A DNA stretch of 17,932 nt from Betaproteobacteria bacterium RIFCSPLOWO2_02_FULL_68_150 (GCA_001771975.1 MERE01000069.1:1-17932); one strand, 5' to 3'. Positions 1 to 9,468 are shown, counted from the first letter of the stretch. Notes: a model not told the origin generated them from the sequence alone. Numbers and translations: made by a program.

Positions 1-1
1 C

Positions 2-466
2 CTGATGGTGCTGCTCGTCGTCGCCGCAGCGCTCGCCGCCTGCGCCGCGGTACGCGCCAGCCGCCTCGGCTTGGCGCTTGCCGGCATCGGCGCCGACGAG
101 GAGCGCGCGCAGACGCTCGGCGTCAACACGCGCCTCGCCAAGATCGCCGGTTTCGCGCTCGCGGCATTCTTTGCCGGCGCGCTCGGCGCCGCCGTGGCGG
201 TGCGCTGGACCTACATCGAGCCAGCCTCGGTGTTCAATCCGTTCATCGGATTCCAGACCGTGCTGATCGCCATGATCGGCGGCGCGCAGACGCTCGCAGG
301 GCCGATGATTTCAGCCGTCGTGTTCAGCCTGCTCACCGAGTTGCTGCGGCTGCAGTTTCCCTACGCCTACCTGATCGTGCTGGGAATTCTCCTGATCGTG
401 CTGGTGCTTTACCTGCCGGGCGGATTCGCCTCGCTGATTGCGCGTTGGAGGCAGGCCCGTGCCTGA
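2..466 (+). CDS. livM: Branched-chain amino-acid ABC transporter permease (LivM family), 3' part only
   Basis: This is the C-terminal half of an inner-membrane permease of the LivM family, cut by the window edge, so the true start lies upstream. About 154 codons are visible. They show the cytoplasmic coupling loop typical of Liv permeases (GADEERAQTLGVN, near positions 88-127), where the ATPase subunits dock. Several hydrophobic segments follow, ending LIVLVLYLPGGFASL, a characteristic LivM tail. The stop at 464-466 overlaps the proposed livG start, as expected for subunits of one importer. The family imports leucine/isoleucine/valine, but close relatives carry urea, amides or aromatic acids, so the substrate is not determined here. 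The livH and livK partners are presumably upstream of the window. Confidence 0.9.
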   Translation: MMVLLVVAAALAACAAVRASRLGLALAGIGADEERAQTLGVNTRLAKIAGFALAAFFAGALGAAVAVRWTYIEPASVFNPFIGFQTVLIAMIGGAQTLAGPMISAVVFSLLTELLRLQFPYAYLIVLGILLIVLVLYLPGGFASLIARWRQARA

Positions 467-1214
467 GGCACTCCTTTCCGCGCGCGGCGTGGAAGTCCGC
501 TTCGGCGGCCTGGTCGCCGTCGACGGCGTCGATCTGGAGGTGCGCGCCGGGGAGTTCGTCGGTGTCATCGGGCCCAACGGCGCGGGCAAGACCACTTTCT
601 TCCATACGCTGTCCGGGGTGCTCGCGCCGAACGCGGGCCGGATCGTGGTCGGCGGCGAAGATCTGACGGGGCGCGCGCCGCACCAGTTCGCGCGGCACGG
701 CGTGGCACGCACCTTTCAGACACCGCGCGTGTTCCGCGACATGAGCGCCGCGGAGAACGTGCGCTTCGGCCTCGAGTTTGCCGGCCGCGCGCGCAGGCAA
801 GCGCAGGATATCTTCGATGACGCCGGTGCCATTCTTGGTTTTCTCGGCCTTGCAGACGTTGCGGCGCTGCCCGCTGGCGGCCTCACGCCCGCGCGCCAGC
901 GGCTGCTCGAAATCGGCATGGCGCTCGGCGCCCGCCCGCGGGTGCTGTTGCTCGACGAGGTAGCGGCGGGACTGACCCACGCCGAGCTCGAGGCTTGCGC
1001 GCAACTGATCCGGCGCGTGCGCGACGAGCTCGGCCTCGCGGTAATCTGGATCGAGCATGCCGTGCGCGTGCTGATGAACCAGGTCGATCGGGTCGCGGTG
1101 CTGCACCAGGGGCGCAAGATTGCCGACGGTGATCCGCGCGCGGTGGCCAGGGACCCGGCGGTGGTGGAGGCCTACCTCGGTGAGGAAGGCGAGCCCGTAG
1201 AGGCCGCCGTATGA
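459..1214 (+). CDS. livG: Branched-chain amino-acid type ABC transporter ATP-binding protein (LivG family)
   Basis: This is one of the two cytoplasmic ATPases that drive the Liv importer. I chose the GTG at 459 (MPEALLSARGVEV) because GGAGG at 447-451 sits seven bases upstream. A TTG at 438 is possible but would leave that site inside the gene. The product is 251 residues, normal for LivG. Walker A GPNGAGKTT lies at residues 38-46 and Walker B LLLDE ends at residues 166-167. The ABC signature is divergent: LTPARQR (residues 142-148) replaces LSGGQ or LAYGQQR, and DEV replaces DEP. I recall similar degenerate signatures in some LivG-like subgroups, so this is probably a subfamily trait and not decay. 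The start overlaps livM by 8 bases and the stop overlaps livF in an ATGA. Confidence 0.93.
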   Translation: MPEALLSARGVEVRFGGLVAVDGVDLEVRAGEFVGVIGPNGAGKTTFFHTLSGVLAPNAGRIVVGGEDLTGRAPHQFARHGVARTFQTPRVFRDMSAAENVRFGLEFAGRARRQAQDIFDDAGAILGFLGLADVAALPAGGLTPARQRLLEIGMALGARPRVLLLDEVAAGLTHAELEACAQLIRRVRDELGLAVIWIEHAVRVLMNQVDRVAVLHQGRKIADGDPRAVARDPAVVEAYLGEEGEPVEAAV

Positions 1215-1984
1215 GTGCCGTCCTTTCCAGCGCGGGCGCGCACCCGGTGGCACACGGCGCGGGGTTATCCATCCGCGGGCTTGCGGCCGGCTACGGCGCG
1301 ATGCGCGTGCTGGCGAGCATCGACCTCGAGGCGCCGAAGGGCGAACTGACCGTGATCGTCGGCGCCAACGGCGCCGGCAAGACGACGCTGCTCAAGGCGC
1401 TCTCCGGGCTCATCCCGCGCTCCGGCGAGGTGACCTTCGACGGCGAGCCGCTGCCCGCGGCGCCGGCCGCGATCGTCGCGCGCGGGCTGGCGCAGGTGCC
1501 CGAAGGCAGGCAGCTCTTTGCACAGATGACGGTGCGCGAAAACCTCGAGTTGGGCGGCTACCTGCTGCCCAAGCCGGAGCGCGCCGGGCGGCTCGCGCGC
1601 GTGCTCGAGCTTTTTCCGCGCTTGATGGAGCGCCGCACTCAGCTTGCCGGTACCCTGTCCGGAGGCGAACAGCAGATGCTCGCGGTCGGTCGCGCGTTGA
1701 TGGGGCGGCCGAAATTGCTCATGCTCGATGAACCGTCGCTTGGCCTCGCGCCGAAGATGGTCGACGAGCTGCTCGCCATGGTGCGCCACATCCGGGACGA
1801 CGGCGTCAGCGTCCTGCTGGTCGAGCAGAACGTCGCCAAGGCGATGGCGATCGCCGACGGGGCGTACGTGATGGAGCGCGGCGCGATCGTGATGCAGGGA
1901 TCGGCGGCGCGCCTGCTGCGCTCCGAGCGCCTGCGCGAAGCGTATCTGGGCACCGAGGCGATCCCCCGTACAGGCGCAAGGTAG
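1211..1984 (+). CDS. livF: Branched-chain amino-acid type ABC transporter ATP-binding protein (LivF family)
   Basis: This is the second ATPase of the Liv importer, expected to pair with LivG as a heterodimer beneath the LivH/LivM permeases. The product is 257 residues. The motifs are canonical: Walker A GANGAGKTT at residues 51-59, signature LSGGEQQ at 149-155, and Walker B LLMLDEPSLGLAP with the catalytic pair D173-E174. The conserved LivF phrase VPEGRQLFAQMTVRENLELG is present. The ATG at 1211 overlaps the livG stop as ATGA, which implies translational coupling. The N-terminus is about 15 residues longer than in many LivF proteins (MSAVLSSAGAHPVAHGAG), so an internal start cannot be excluded. 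No convincing T-tract terminator follows in the 85 bases before the convergent dgkA. Confidence 0.95.
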   Translation: MSAVLSSAGAHPVAHGAGLSIRGLAAGYGAMRVLASIDLEAPKGELTVIVGANGAGKTTLLKALSGLIPRSGEVTFDGEPLPAAPAAIVARGLAQVPEGRQLFAQMTVRENLELGGYLLPKPERAGRLARVLELFPRLMERRTQLAGTLSGGEQQMLAVGRALMGRPKLLMLDEPSLGLAPKMVDELLAMVRHIRDDGVSVLLVEQNVAKAMAIADGAYVMERGAIVMQGSAARLLRSERLREAYLGTEAIPRTGAR

Positions 1985-2069
1985 GCGAGCTCGCGAGCAG
2001 GCATCTGGACTTCGGCGGCAACGATTCAGGATCGGGCGACGCCGTATTCGTTCCAGCAGGGCATGGCGT

Positions 2070-2438
2070 TCAGCCGGCGAGTACCAGCAGCCAGACCACG
2101 CCCAGCGTCACGAGCGACAGCATCACCGCCGCGCTGCCGAGGTCCTTGGCGCGCTTGGCGAGCGGGTGCTCCTCGAGCGAGATGCGATCGACGGCAGCCT
2201 CGACCGCCGAATTGAGCAGCTCGACCACCGGCACGAGCAGCACGCTGCCCACCAGCAGCGCGCGCTCGACGGCCGTTTTCCCGAGGTAGAGTCCCAGCGG
2301 CACGAGCACTGCCGCCAGCAGCAATTCCTGGCGGAACGCCGCCTCGTGGCGCGCGGCCTCGGCCAGGCCGGCGATCGAATGGCGCGTCGCGTCGAGCAGG
2401 CGCTGCAAGCCGGTCCCGCCCTTGTGCGAGCTTTCCAT
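2070..2438 (-). CDS. dgkA: Diacylglycerol kinase (DgkA family)
   Basis: This small integral membrane kinase phosphorylates diacylglycerol to phosphatidic acid, recycling lipid head-group by-products in the inner membrane. Its 122 residues match the usual length (E. coli 121). Conserved positions are visible with an offset of four from E. coli: E32, E73, the core ELLNSAVEAAVDR with N76 and catalytic E80, and K98-D99 in AKRAKDLGSAAV. Three hydrophobic segments fit at about residues 38-53, 60-75 and 101-121. The ATG at 2438 starts MESSHKGGTGLQRL, a normal DgkA N-terminus, although no strong ribosome binding site precedes it. The gene converges on livF. It could be downstream of the doubtful small ORF at 2491-2730. 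Confidence 0.95.
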   Translation of the reverse strand: MESSHKGGTGLQRLLDATRHSIAGLAEAARHEAAFRQELLLAAVLVPLGLYLGKTAVERALLVGSVLLVPVVELLNSAVEAAVDRISLEEHPLAKRAKDLGSAAVMLSLVTLGVVWLLVLAG

Positions 2439-2490
2439 GGCGCTGCGAATCTAGCACGCCTGCGGTCAGGCAGAATTCATGCGAGCTGCG

Positions 2491-2730
2491 TCATCCAGTT
2501 TTCCCGGAATGCCGCGCGTACCGCGATGTTCGGCCTGCGGTCACGGGCGCATCCGGATCGCCGCATCCTGCGCCGAGCATGTATGCCGCGCTGACGCGAA
2601 GGAAATTGCTCCGGGAGGGCTCGAGGCTCGCCCCGATCACCGAGGGTTCGATGCGCACGCGATCGTCGTGCGCGCAATCGACCTCGCTGCGCGTTGCCGA
2701 GTTGCGGACCCGTGATTCGTTCGCGCGCAT
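2491..2730 (-). CDS. Possible small hypothetical protein (79 aa), doubtful
   Basis: I do not recognise this protein. In its favour, a GGAGG at 2738-2742 on the minus strand stands seven bases before the ATG, one of the best ribosome binding sites in the window. The third codon positions are fairly GC-rich and the frame lies just upstream of dgkA on the same strand with a 52-base gap. Against it, the product (MRANESRVRNSATRSEV...) is polar and arginine-rich with no domain, signal peptide or membrane segment that I can name. Overlapping open frames exist on both strands, as is common in GC-rich spacers. The real product, if any, could also be a regulatory RNA. Confidence 0.25.
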   Translation of the reverse strand: MRANESRVRNSATRSEVDCAHDDRVRIEPSVIGASLEPSRSNFLRVSAAYMLGAGCGDPDAPVTAGRTSRYARHSGKTG

Positions 2731-2946
2731 ATGCGCTCCTCCGGTTGCGCCGTCCCGACAGTCGATGGCGGTCGTGTCCGCGCATTGTGCGGCGGCTGGA
2801 TTGCACGCTGATGAACACCGTCCCGCGCATTTCCTGAGAGCGCGTTCATCAGCGCTTCATGGAACGCGCGGCATGCGCGTTCTTGATCGTGCACGATGTT
2901 CTGTCACGGCGGCCGGTGGATATCGCCGCCACGACGGCCAATCCGG
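2731..2946. other. Non-coding spacer upstream of pstS
   Basis: I can support no gene here. Open frames on both strands translate to arginine- and alanine-rich text without family resemblance. The only structures I see are a perfect 8-bp inverted repeat, GCGCGTTC at 2840-2847 and GAACGCGC at 2862-2869 with a 14-base loop and no T-tract, and an isolated CTGTCAC at 2901-2907 that matches one half of a Pho box without a partner 11 bases away. Confidence 0.5.
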
Positions 2947-2980
2947 ACGTCACGGGGTTGTAACAAAGCAGCCTTAGACT
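2947..2980 (+). promoter_or_regulatory. Probable Pho box and -10 element of the pst operon
   Basis: Two 7-base repeats, ACGTCAC (2947-2953) and TTGTAAC (2958-2964), are separated by GGGG. This gives the 11-base periodicity of PhoB boxes (CTGTNAC-N4-CTGTNAC), with each repeat differing at one or two positions. TAGACT at 2975-2980 matches four of six -10 bases and lies 10 bases after the second repeat, the spacing seen in PhoB-activated promoters where the Pho box replaces the -35. It is 30 bases upstream of pstS, and phoB itself lies in the same operon. The motif match is seen directly; binding by PhoB is inferred. Confidence 0.6.
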
Positions 2981-3010
2981 TCCGTCCATTGCAGAACGGA
3001 GACGACAGTC

Positions 3011-4006
<996 letters not shown>

Positions 4007-4029
4007 GCGCCTGGCGCGACCGCACACGG

Positions 4030-4066
4030 CCCGCCGCGGGTGTCCCTGCGGCGGGGTTTCGTTGTT
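4030..4066 (+). terminator. Stem-loop between pstS and pstC (attenuating terminator)
   Basis: A perfect 8-bp stem, CCCGCCGC at 4030-4037 with GCGGCGGG at 4048-4055, encloses a 10-base loop that can pair further (GGG with CCC). The T-rich stretch TTTCGTTGTT follows at 4057-4066. It lies in the only sizeable gap of the pst operon. It probably ends most transcripts after pstS, or protects the pstS mRNA 3' end, so that binding protein exceeds permease. The T-tract is interrupted by C and G, so read-through is expected. Confidence 0.65.
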
Positions 4067-4089
4067 AACATAGGCAGGTTCCCTTTCCC

Positions 4090-5040
4090 ATGGCCGCCGT
4101 GCCCGGCGACATCTCCGTAACGCCACCCTCGGGAGCGATGGCCGCGCGCCTCGCCCACCGCCGCTCGCGCATCGTGCGCGAGAAGGCGATCGAGCTGGTG
4201 CTGTTCCTCGCCGCGATGGTTTCGGTATTCACCACCGCCGGCATCGTGTACGTGCTGGTGAAGGAGTCGGTGGCTTTCTTCCAGCATGTGCCGCTGCTGG
4301 ATTTCCTCACCGACACGCAGTGGACGCCGCTGTTCGATGACGCCCATTTCGGCATCGTGGTGCTGCTCTCGGGCACCCTGACCAGCTCGCTGGTGGCGCT
4401 CGCGATTGCAATTCCGCTGGGCACCTTCATTGCGATCTACCTGTCGGAATTCGCGCCGTTCTCGGTGCGCGAGGTGGCGAAGCCGTTCCTCGAGCTGCTG
4501 GGCGGCGTGCCGACGATCATCTACGGTTATTTCGCGCTGCTTTTCATCACGCCCATTCTGCAGTGGTTCTACCCGGAGCTGCCGGGGTTCAACCTGCTGT
4601 CGGCCGGCATCGTGATGGGGATCATGATCGTTCCGTACGTCGCTTCGATCAGCGAAGACGCGATGCGCGCGGTTCCGATGAGCCTGCGCGAAGGGTCCTA
4701 TGCGATGGGCGCGACGCGCTATCAGACCGCGATCAAGGTGGTCGTGCCGGCCGCGTTCTCGGGAATCGCCTCCGCGTACATCCTGGGCATTTCGCGTGCC
4801 GTGGGCGAGACCATGATTCTCGCTGTCGCCGCCGGCATGCAACCGAACCTCACGCTCAACCCGCTCGAGCCCGCCGCGACGATCACCGCCTACATCGTGC
4901 AGGTGGCGCTCGGCGACCTGCCGCACGGCTCGGTCGGTTACCAGACGATCTTCGCTGCCGGGTTGACGTTGATGCTTTTCACGCTGGCCTGCAACGTGGC
5001 CGGGCACATGCTGCGCAAGGCGTTTCGGGAGACCTACTGA
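4090..5040 (+). CDS. pstC: Phosphate ABC transporter permease PstC
   Basis: PstC is one of the two inner-membrane permeases of the high-affinity phosphate importer and pairs with PstA. The 316-residue product has a polar N-terminus followed by about six hydrophobic segments, the first near residues 35-57 (AIELVLFLAAMVSVFTTAGI). The binding-protein-dependent permease core with the EAA-type loop is present in MRAVPMSLREGSYAMGATRYQ followed by GISRAVGETMILAVAAG, and the PstC phrase GGVPTIIYGYFAL is clear. The ATG at 4090 has no strong ribosome binding site. The ATG at 4138 has GGGAG only two bases ahead, too close to be preferred. The stop is 22 bases before pstA. Confidence 0.96.
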   Translation: MAAVPGDISVTPPSGAMAARLAHRRSRIVREKAIELVLFLAAMVSVFTTAGIVYVLVKESVAFFQHVPLLDFLTDTQWTPLFDDAHFGIVVLLSGTLTSSLVALAIAIPLGTFIAIYLSEFAPFSVREVAKPFLELLGGVPTIIYGYFALLFITPILQWFYPELPGFNLLSAGIVMGIMIVPYVASISEDAMRAVPMSLREGSYAMGATRYQTAIKVVVPAAFSGIASAYILGISRAVGETMILAVAAGMQPNLTLNPLEPAATITAYIVQVALGDLPHGSVGYQTIFAAGLTLMLFTLACNVAGHMLRKAFRETY

Positions 5041-5062
5041 TGGGGCCGGGGGCGAACCACCG

Positions 5063-5989
5063 ATGAGCTACGCGCGCGATCTCACCGCGATCCGTGCCCT
5101 GATCGCCAGCCACAAGCGCTGGGATCATGTCTTCGCGCTGTGCGGCTTGGCGGCGCTGATGGTGGGCGTACTGACGTTCACGGCGCTGTTCGCCGACATG
5201 GCGATCGACGGCATCCCGCGCCTGAACTGGGAGTTCCTGACCAACTTTCCGTCGCGCCGCCCGGCGCAGGCCGGGATCCTTTCCGCCTGGGTGGGTACCT
5301 GCCTGGTGATGCTGGTCACCGCATTCTTCGCCGTACCGCTCGGCGTAGCCACCGGCATCTACCTCGAGGAGTACGCGCCCAAGAACTGGGTCACCGACAT
5401 CATCGAGATCAACATCACCAATCTCGCCGGCGTGCCATCGATCGTTTACGGCCTGCTCGCGCTGGGGCTATTCGTCTACCAGTTCGGCTTCGGCCAGTCC
5501 ATCCTGTCGGCCGGCCTGACGCTGGCGCTGCTCATCCTGCCGGTGGTCATCGTCGCCACGCGTGAATCGATTCGCGCCATTCCGCAGGGCATCCGCGAGG
5601 GCGCCTACGCCCTCGGCGGCACGCAGTGGCAGGTCTGCAGAGACCACATCATTCCGTATTCGTCGGCGGGAATCCTCACCGGCGTCATCATCGGCATGGC
5701 GCGCGCCATCGGCGAGACCGCGCCCGTGATCACGATCGGCGCGCTCACCTTCATCGCCTTCCTGCCGCCCGCGCCGGTCAGTGCAGAGGCGCCGTTCATC
5801 TCGTTCGACTGGGTGATGTCGCCCTTCACCGTGATGCCGATCCAGATGTTCAACTGGACCTCGCGCCCGGAGGCGGCGTTTCTGCAGAACGCGGCGGCGG
5901 CCGGTTTCATCCTCGTGCTGATGACGCTGGCCATGAACGGTCTGGCGATCTACCTGCGCTATCGCATCCGCAGGAATATCAAATGGTGA
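5063..5989 (+). CDS. pstA: Phosphate ABC transporter permease PstA
   Basis: PstA is the second membrane permease of the Pst importer. Its 308 residues begin with a cytoplasmic stretch, then a membrane segment near residues 25-50 and a loop containing FLTNFPSRRPAQAGI, a phrase typical of PstA. The conserved motif LAGVPSIVYGLLALGLF and the coupling loop IRAIPQGIREGAYALGGTQW are followed by GMARAIGETAPVITIGAL. The final membrane segment ends in the basic tail RYRIRRNIKW. The gene sits between pstC and pstB, and the pstB ATG follows its stop by three bases, so translation is probably coupled. Confidence 0.96.
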   Translation: MSYARDLTAIRALIASHKRWDHVFALCGLAALMVGVLTFTALFADMAIDGIPRLNWEFLTNFPSRRPAQAGILSAWVGTCLVMLVTAFFAVPLGVATGIYLEEYAPKNWVTDIIEINITNLAGVPSIVYGLLALGLFVYQFGFGQSILSAGLTLALLILPVVIVATRESIRAIPQGIREGAYALGGTQWQVCRDHIIPYSSAGILTGVIIGMARAIGETAPVITIGALTFIAFLPPAPVSAEAPFISFDWVMSPFTVMPIQMFNWTSRPEAAFLQNAAAAGFILVLMTLAMNGLAIYLRYRIRRNIKW

Positions 5990-5992
5990 ACC

Positions 5993-6811
<819 letters not shown>

Positions 6812-6819
6812 GAGGCATC

Positions 6820-7530
6820 ATGGGATCGACCGAGCACACCTCCAAGCAGTTCGAGACCGACCTCGACACCACCCGCACGCGCGTGCTGCAGATGGGCGGG
6901 CTGGTCGAGGCGCAGATTCTGGCCGCGATCGAGGCCTTCGCCACCGGCGAGGCGAAGCTCGCCGACCAGGTGATCGAGAACGACGCACGCGTCAACGGCT
7001 ACGAGGTCGCCATCGACGGCGCCTGCAACCACATCGTGGTGAAGCGCCAGCCGGCGGCGAGCGACCTGCGGCTCATCATGGCGATCGCCAAGATCGTCAC
7101 CGACATCGAGCGCATCGGCGACGAGGCGAAGAAGGTGGCGCGCATGTCCAAGCGCCTGCACGAGCACGGACCGCAGCACGCGCAGCGTTTCTCCGCGATC
7201 CGGCACACCGCGCAGATCGCGGTCAAGATGCTGCGCCAGGCGCTCGATGCGTTCGCCCGGCTCGATGCCGCAAGCGCCGCCGGCGTGCTCAAGGAGGATT
7301 CGGAGATCGACCACGAATTCCGTGGCGCGGTGCGCCAGCTGGTGACCTACATGATGGAGGACCCGCGCACGATTTCGCCCGCGCTCGACATCCTCTGGGT
7401 GGCGAAGGCCATCGAGCGCATGGGCGACCACTCCAAGAACATCGCCGAGCAGGTGATCTACATCGTCAGGGGCACCGACGTGCGGCACACCTCGTTCGCC
7501 GACATCGAGCGCGAGATGGGAGCGCAATAG
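6820..7530 (+). CDS. phoU: Phosphate signalling regulator PhoU
   Basis: PhoU is a cytoplasmic, metal-binding helical protein that links the Pst transporter to PhoR and holds the Pho regulon off when phosphate is plentiful. The 236-residue product contains the two three-helix PhoU repeats. The conserved motif of each repeat is visible: DLRLIMAIAKIVTDIERIGDEAK in the first and SPALDILWVAKAIERMGDHSKNI in the second, whose acidic residues bind metal in known structures. A strong AGGAGG (6810-6815) overlaps the pstB stop and lies four bases before the ATG, giving tight coupling. The longer open frame extending upstream is out-of-frame text within pstB and is not part of the gene. Confidence 0.96.
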   Translation: MGSTEHTSKQFETDLDTTRTRVLQMGGLVEAQILAAIEAFATGEAKLADQVIENDARVNGYEVAIDGACNHIVVKRQPAASDLRLIMAIAKIVTDIERIGDEAKKVARMSKRLHEHGPQHAQRFSAIRHTAQIAVKMLRQALDAFARLDAASAAGVLKEDSEIDHEFRGAVRQLVTYMMEDPRTISPALDILWVAKAIERMGDHSKNIAEQVIYIVRGTDVRHTSFADIEREMGAQ

Positions 7531-7531
7531 T

Positions 7532-8233
7532 TTGGCGAATCCGGTTCGCGTACTGGTGGTGGAGGACGAGCCGGCGATCCTCGAGCTGATCGCGATCAAT
7601 CTCGAGCACGCGGGCTTCGCGCCGCTGCGCGCCGCGAGCGCCGAAGAGGCAGCGCATTTGCTGCGCCAGACCCTACCCGATGCGGCGCTGCTCGACTGGA
7701 TGCTCCCCGGGCAGTCGGGCCTCGCCCTCGCGCGGAAGCTCCGCGCCGAGGCGCGCACGCGCGAGCTGCCGATCATCTTTCTCACCGCGCGCAGCGGAGA
7801 AAGCGACAAGGTCGCGGCGCTCGAGGCCGGCGCCGACGATTACCTGACCAAGCCGTTTTCGGCGCGCGAGCTGATCGCGCGCATTCGCGCGGTGCTGCGC
7901 CGGCGCGCGCCGCAACTGGGCGATCAGCCGGTGGAGATCTCCGGGCTGCGGCTCGACCCGGGCGCACACGAGGTGCACGGCAACGGCCGGGGGCTGGAGC
8001 TGAGCCCTACCGAATTCCGCCTGCTGCATTTCCTCATGACGCACCCCAACCGCGTCTACTCGCGCTCGAAACTGCTCGACGGGGTCTGGGGCGACGATGC
8101 CGTCGTCGAGGAGCGCACGGTGGACGTGCACGTGCGGCGGCTGCGGCAGGCGCTCGCGCCGAGCGGACACGACGCGCTCGTAGAAACGGTGCGCGGCAGC
8201 GGCTACCTGCTGCGCGGCGGCGCGCGGCCGTGA
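7532..8233 (+). CDS. phoB: Phosphate regulon response regulator PhoB
   Basis: PhoB is the OmpR-family response regulator that binds Pho boxes when phosphorylated by PhoR. The 233-residue product has a receiver domain (about residues 5-118) with acidic pocket E11-D12, phospho-acceptor D55 in LLDWMLPG, switch T85 and K107 in LTKPFS. A C-terminal winged-helix domain (about 130-230) includes LSPTEFRLLHFLMTHPNRVYSR and the recognition-helix region VDVHVRRLRQAL, typical of PhoB. The start is a TTG at 7532, one base after the phoU stop, with a GGGAG in the phoU 3' end. It presumably activates its own operon through the Pho box at 2947-2964. Confidence 0.96.
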   Translation: MANPVRVLVVEDEPAILELIAINLEHAGFAPLRAASAEEAAHLLRQTLPDAALLDWMLPGQSGLALARKLRAEARTRELPIIFLTARSGESDKVAALEAGADDYLTKPFSARELIARIRAVLRRRAPQLGDQPVEISGLRLDPGAHEVHGNGRGLELSPTEFRLLHFLMTHPNRVYSRSKLLDGVWGDDAVVEERTVDVHVRRLRQALAPSGHDALVETVRGSGYLLRGGARP

Positions 8234-9468
8234 CTGCAGCCCTCATCGTGCTGTCGCTGCTTGCGGCGCTGCTTGCGCTTGCACTGGTCCACCATCGGCG
8301 CCAGCTCGGACGGCTCAGGCGCTGGGCGGCGCAGCCGCGGATGAGCGATCCGCCGGAAGCTCCCGGCGACTGGGGCGAAGCCTTCGACCTGCTGCACCGC
8401 CACCGGCGCGCCAACCTCAAGCGCCGGCGGCAGCTCGCGCAGTTGATCGTGCGCTCGCGCCGCGCCGCGCAGGCGCTGCCCTACGGCGTGACGGTGCTCG
8501 ATGCGGAGCTGCGCCTGGATTGGTGCAACGACTCGGCGCGCCAGCATTTCGACCTGCATCCGGAGCGCGACCGCGGCGCGCCGATCGTCAATTTCGTCCG
8601 CCACCCGGATTTCGTCGCCTATCTCGCGGCGCGCGAGTTCTCCGAGCCGCTGCGGCTGCAGGTTTCCGGATCGTCGCCGCGCACCCTGGCGCTGCAACTG
8701 GTCGCCTTCGACGAGGATGCCTGGCTGCTGCTGTCGCAGGACATCACCGGGGCCGAGCGGATCGAGGCGATGCGGCGCGATTTCGTCGCCAACGTCTCGC
8801 ACGAGCTGCGTACGCCGCTCACCGTGCTGTCGGGGTTTCTCGACACCATTCAGGACCTGAAGCTCGAGCCGCAGCGCGTGCGCGACTACGTCAATCTCAT
8901 GGCGCCGCAGGCCGCGCGCATGCGCCGCCTGATCGACGACCTGCTGGTGCTGTCGGCGCTGGAACATGCGCCGCCCCCGCCGGAGGAGCGCATCGCGCTC
9001 GGCCCGCTGCTCGAGCGCCTGCGCAGCGAAACCGAGCAGCTGAGCAACGGGCGGCACCGCATCGCGCTCGCGATCGAGGGCGAGCACGACCTGCGCGGCG
9101 CGGAAAACGAGCTTGCGAGCGCTTTCCTCAACCTCGCCAGCAACGCCGTGCGCTACACCCCGGCGGGCGGCGAGATCCGCTTCGCCTGGCGCGCGACCGG
9201 CGCGGGAGGCGAGTTCACCGTAGAGGACACCGGTATCGGCATCGAAGCCGAACACCTGCCGCGGCTCACGGAACGCTTCTACCGCGTCGACCGCGGCCGC
9301 TCGCGCGACACCGGCGGCACCGGCCTCGGGCTCGCCATCGTCAAGCACGCGCTCGCCCGCCACCAGGCGGTGCTCGAGATCGCCAGCACACCCGGCAAGG
9401 GCAGCGTTTTCCGCGTGCGCTTTCCGGCGGCGCGCCTGCTGCCGGCGACTCAGAAAGTGCCGGGGTAG
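8230..9468 (+). CDS. phoR: Phosphate regulon sensor histidine kinase PhoR
   Basis: PhoR is the membrane-associated kinase and phosphatase partner of PhoB. The 412-residue product has one hydrophobic N-terminal segment (about residues 3-21) and a basic linker, then a PAS-like region (about 75-170). The dimerisation and phospho-acceptor helix follows with H191 in NVSHELRTPL. The ATPase domain contains the N box NLASNAVRYTP, the G1 box DTGIGIE and the G2 box GGTGLGLAIVKH. There is no large periplasmic sensor domain, consistent with PhoR reading phosphate through Pst/PhoU. The GTG start overlaps the phoB stop in GTGA. The 3' end overlaps the convergent dehydrogenase gene by 19 bases, leaving no room for a separate terminator. 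Confidence 0.95.
   Translation: MTAALIVLSLLAALLALALVHHRRQLGRLRRWAAQPRMSDPPEAPGDWGEAFDLLHRHRRANLKRRRQLAQLIVRSRRAAQALPYGVTVLDAELRLDWCNDSARQHFDLHPERDRGAPIVNFVRHPDFVAYLAAREFSEPLRLQVSGSSPRTLALQLVAFDEDAWLLLSQDITGAERIEAMRRDFVANVSHELRTPLTVLSGFLDTIQDLKLEPQRVRDYVNLMAPQAARMRRLIDDLLVLSALEHAPPPPEERIALGPLLERLRSETEQLSNGRHRIALAIEGEHDLRGAENELASAFLNLASNAVRYTPAGGEIRFAWRATGAGGEFTVEDTGIGIEAEHLPRLTERFYRVDRGRSRDTGGTGLGLAIVKHALARHQAVLEIASTPGKGSVFRVRFPAARLLPATQKVPG

Noticed and set aside
1989..1998. Palindrome GCTCGCGAGC after livF as a terminator
   Set aside because: It has no loop and no T-tract, so it is not a credible terminator.
2166..2594. Plus-strand open frame opposite dgkA
   Set aside because: It is antisense to a well-conserved DgkA, its composition is shadow-like, and it has no ribosome binding site.
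2901..2907. Second Pho box at the isolated CTGTCAC
   Set aside because: The base run 11 positions downstream does not match a second repeat, so only half a site is present.
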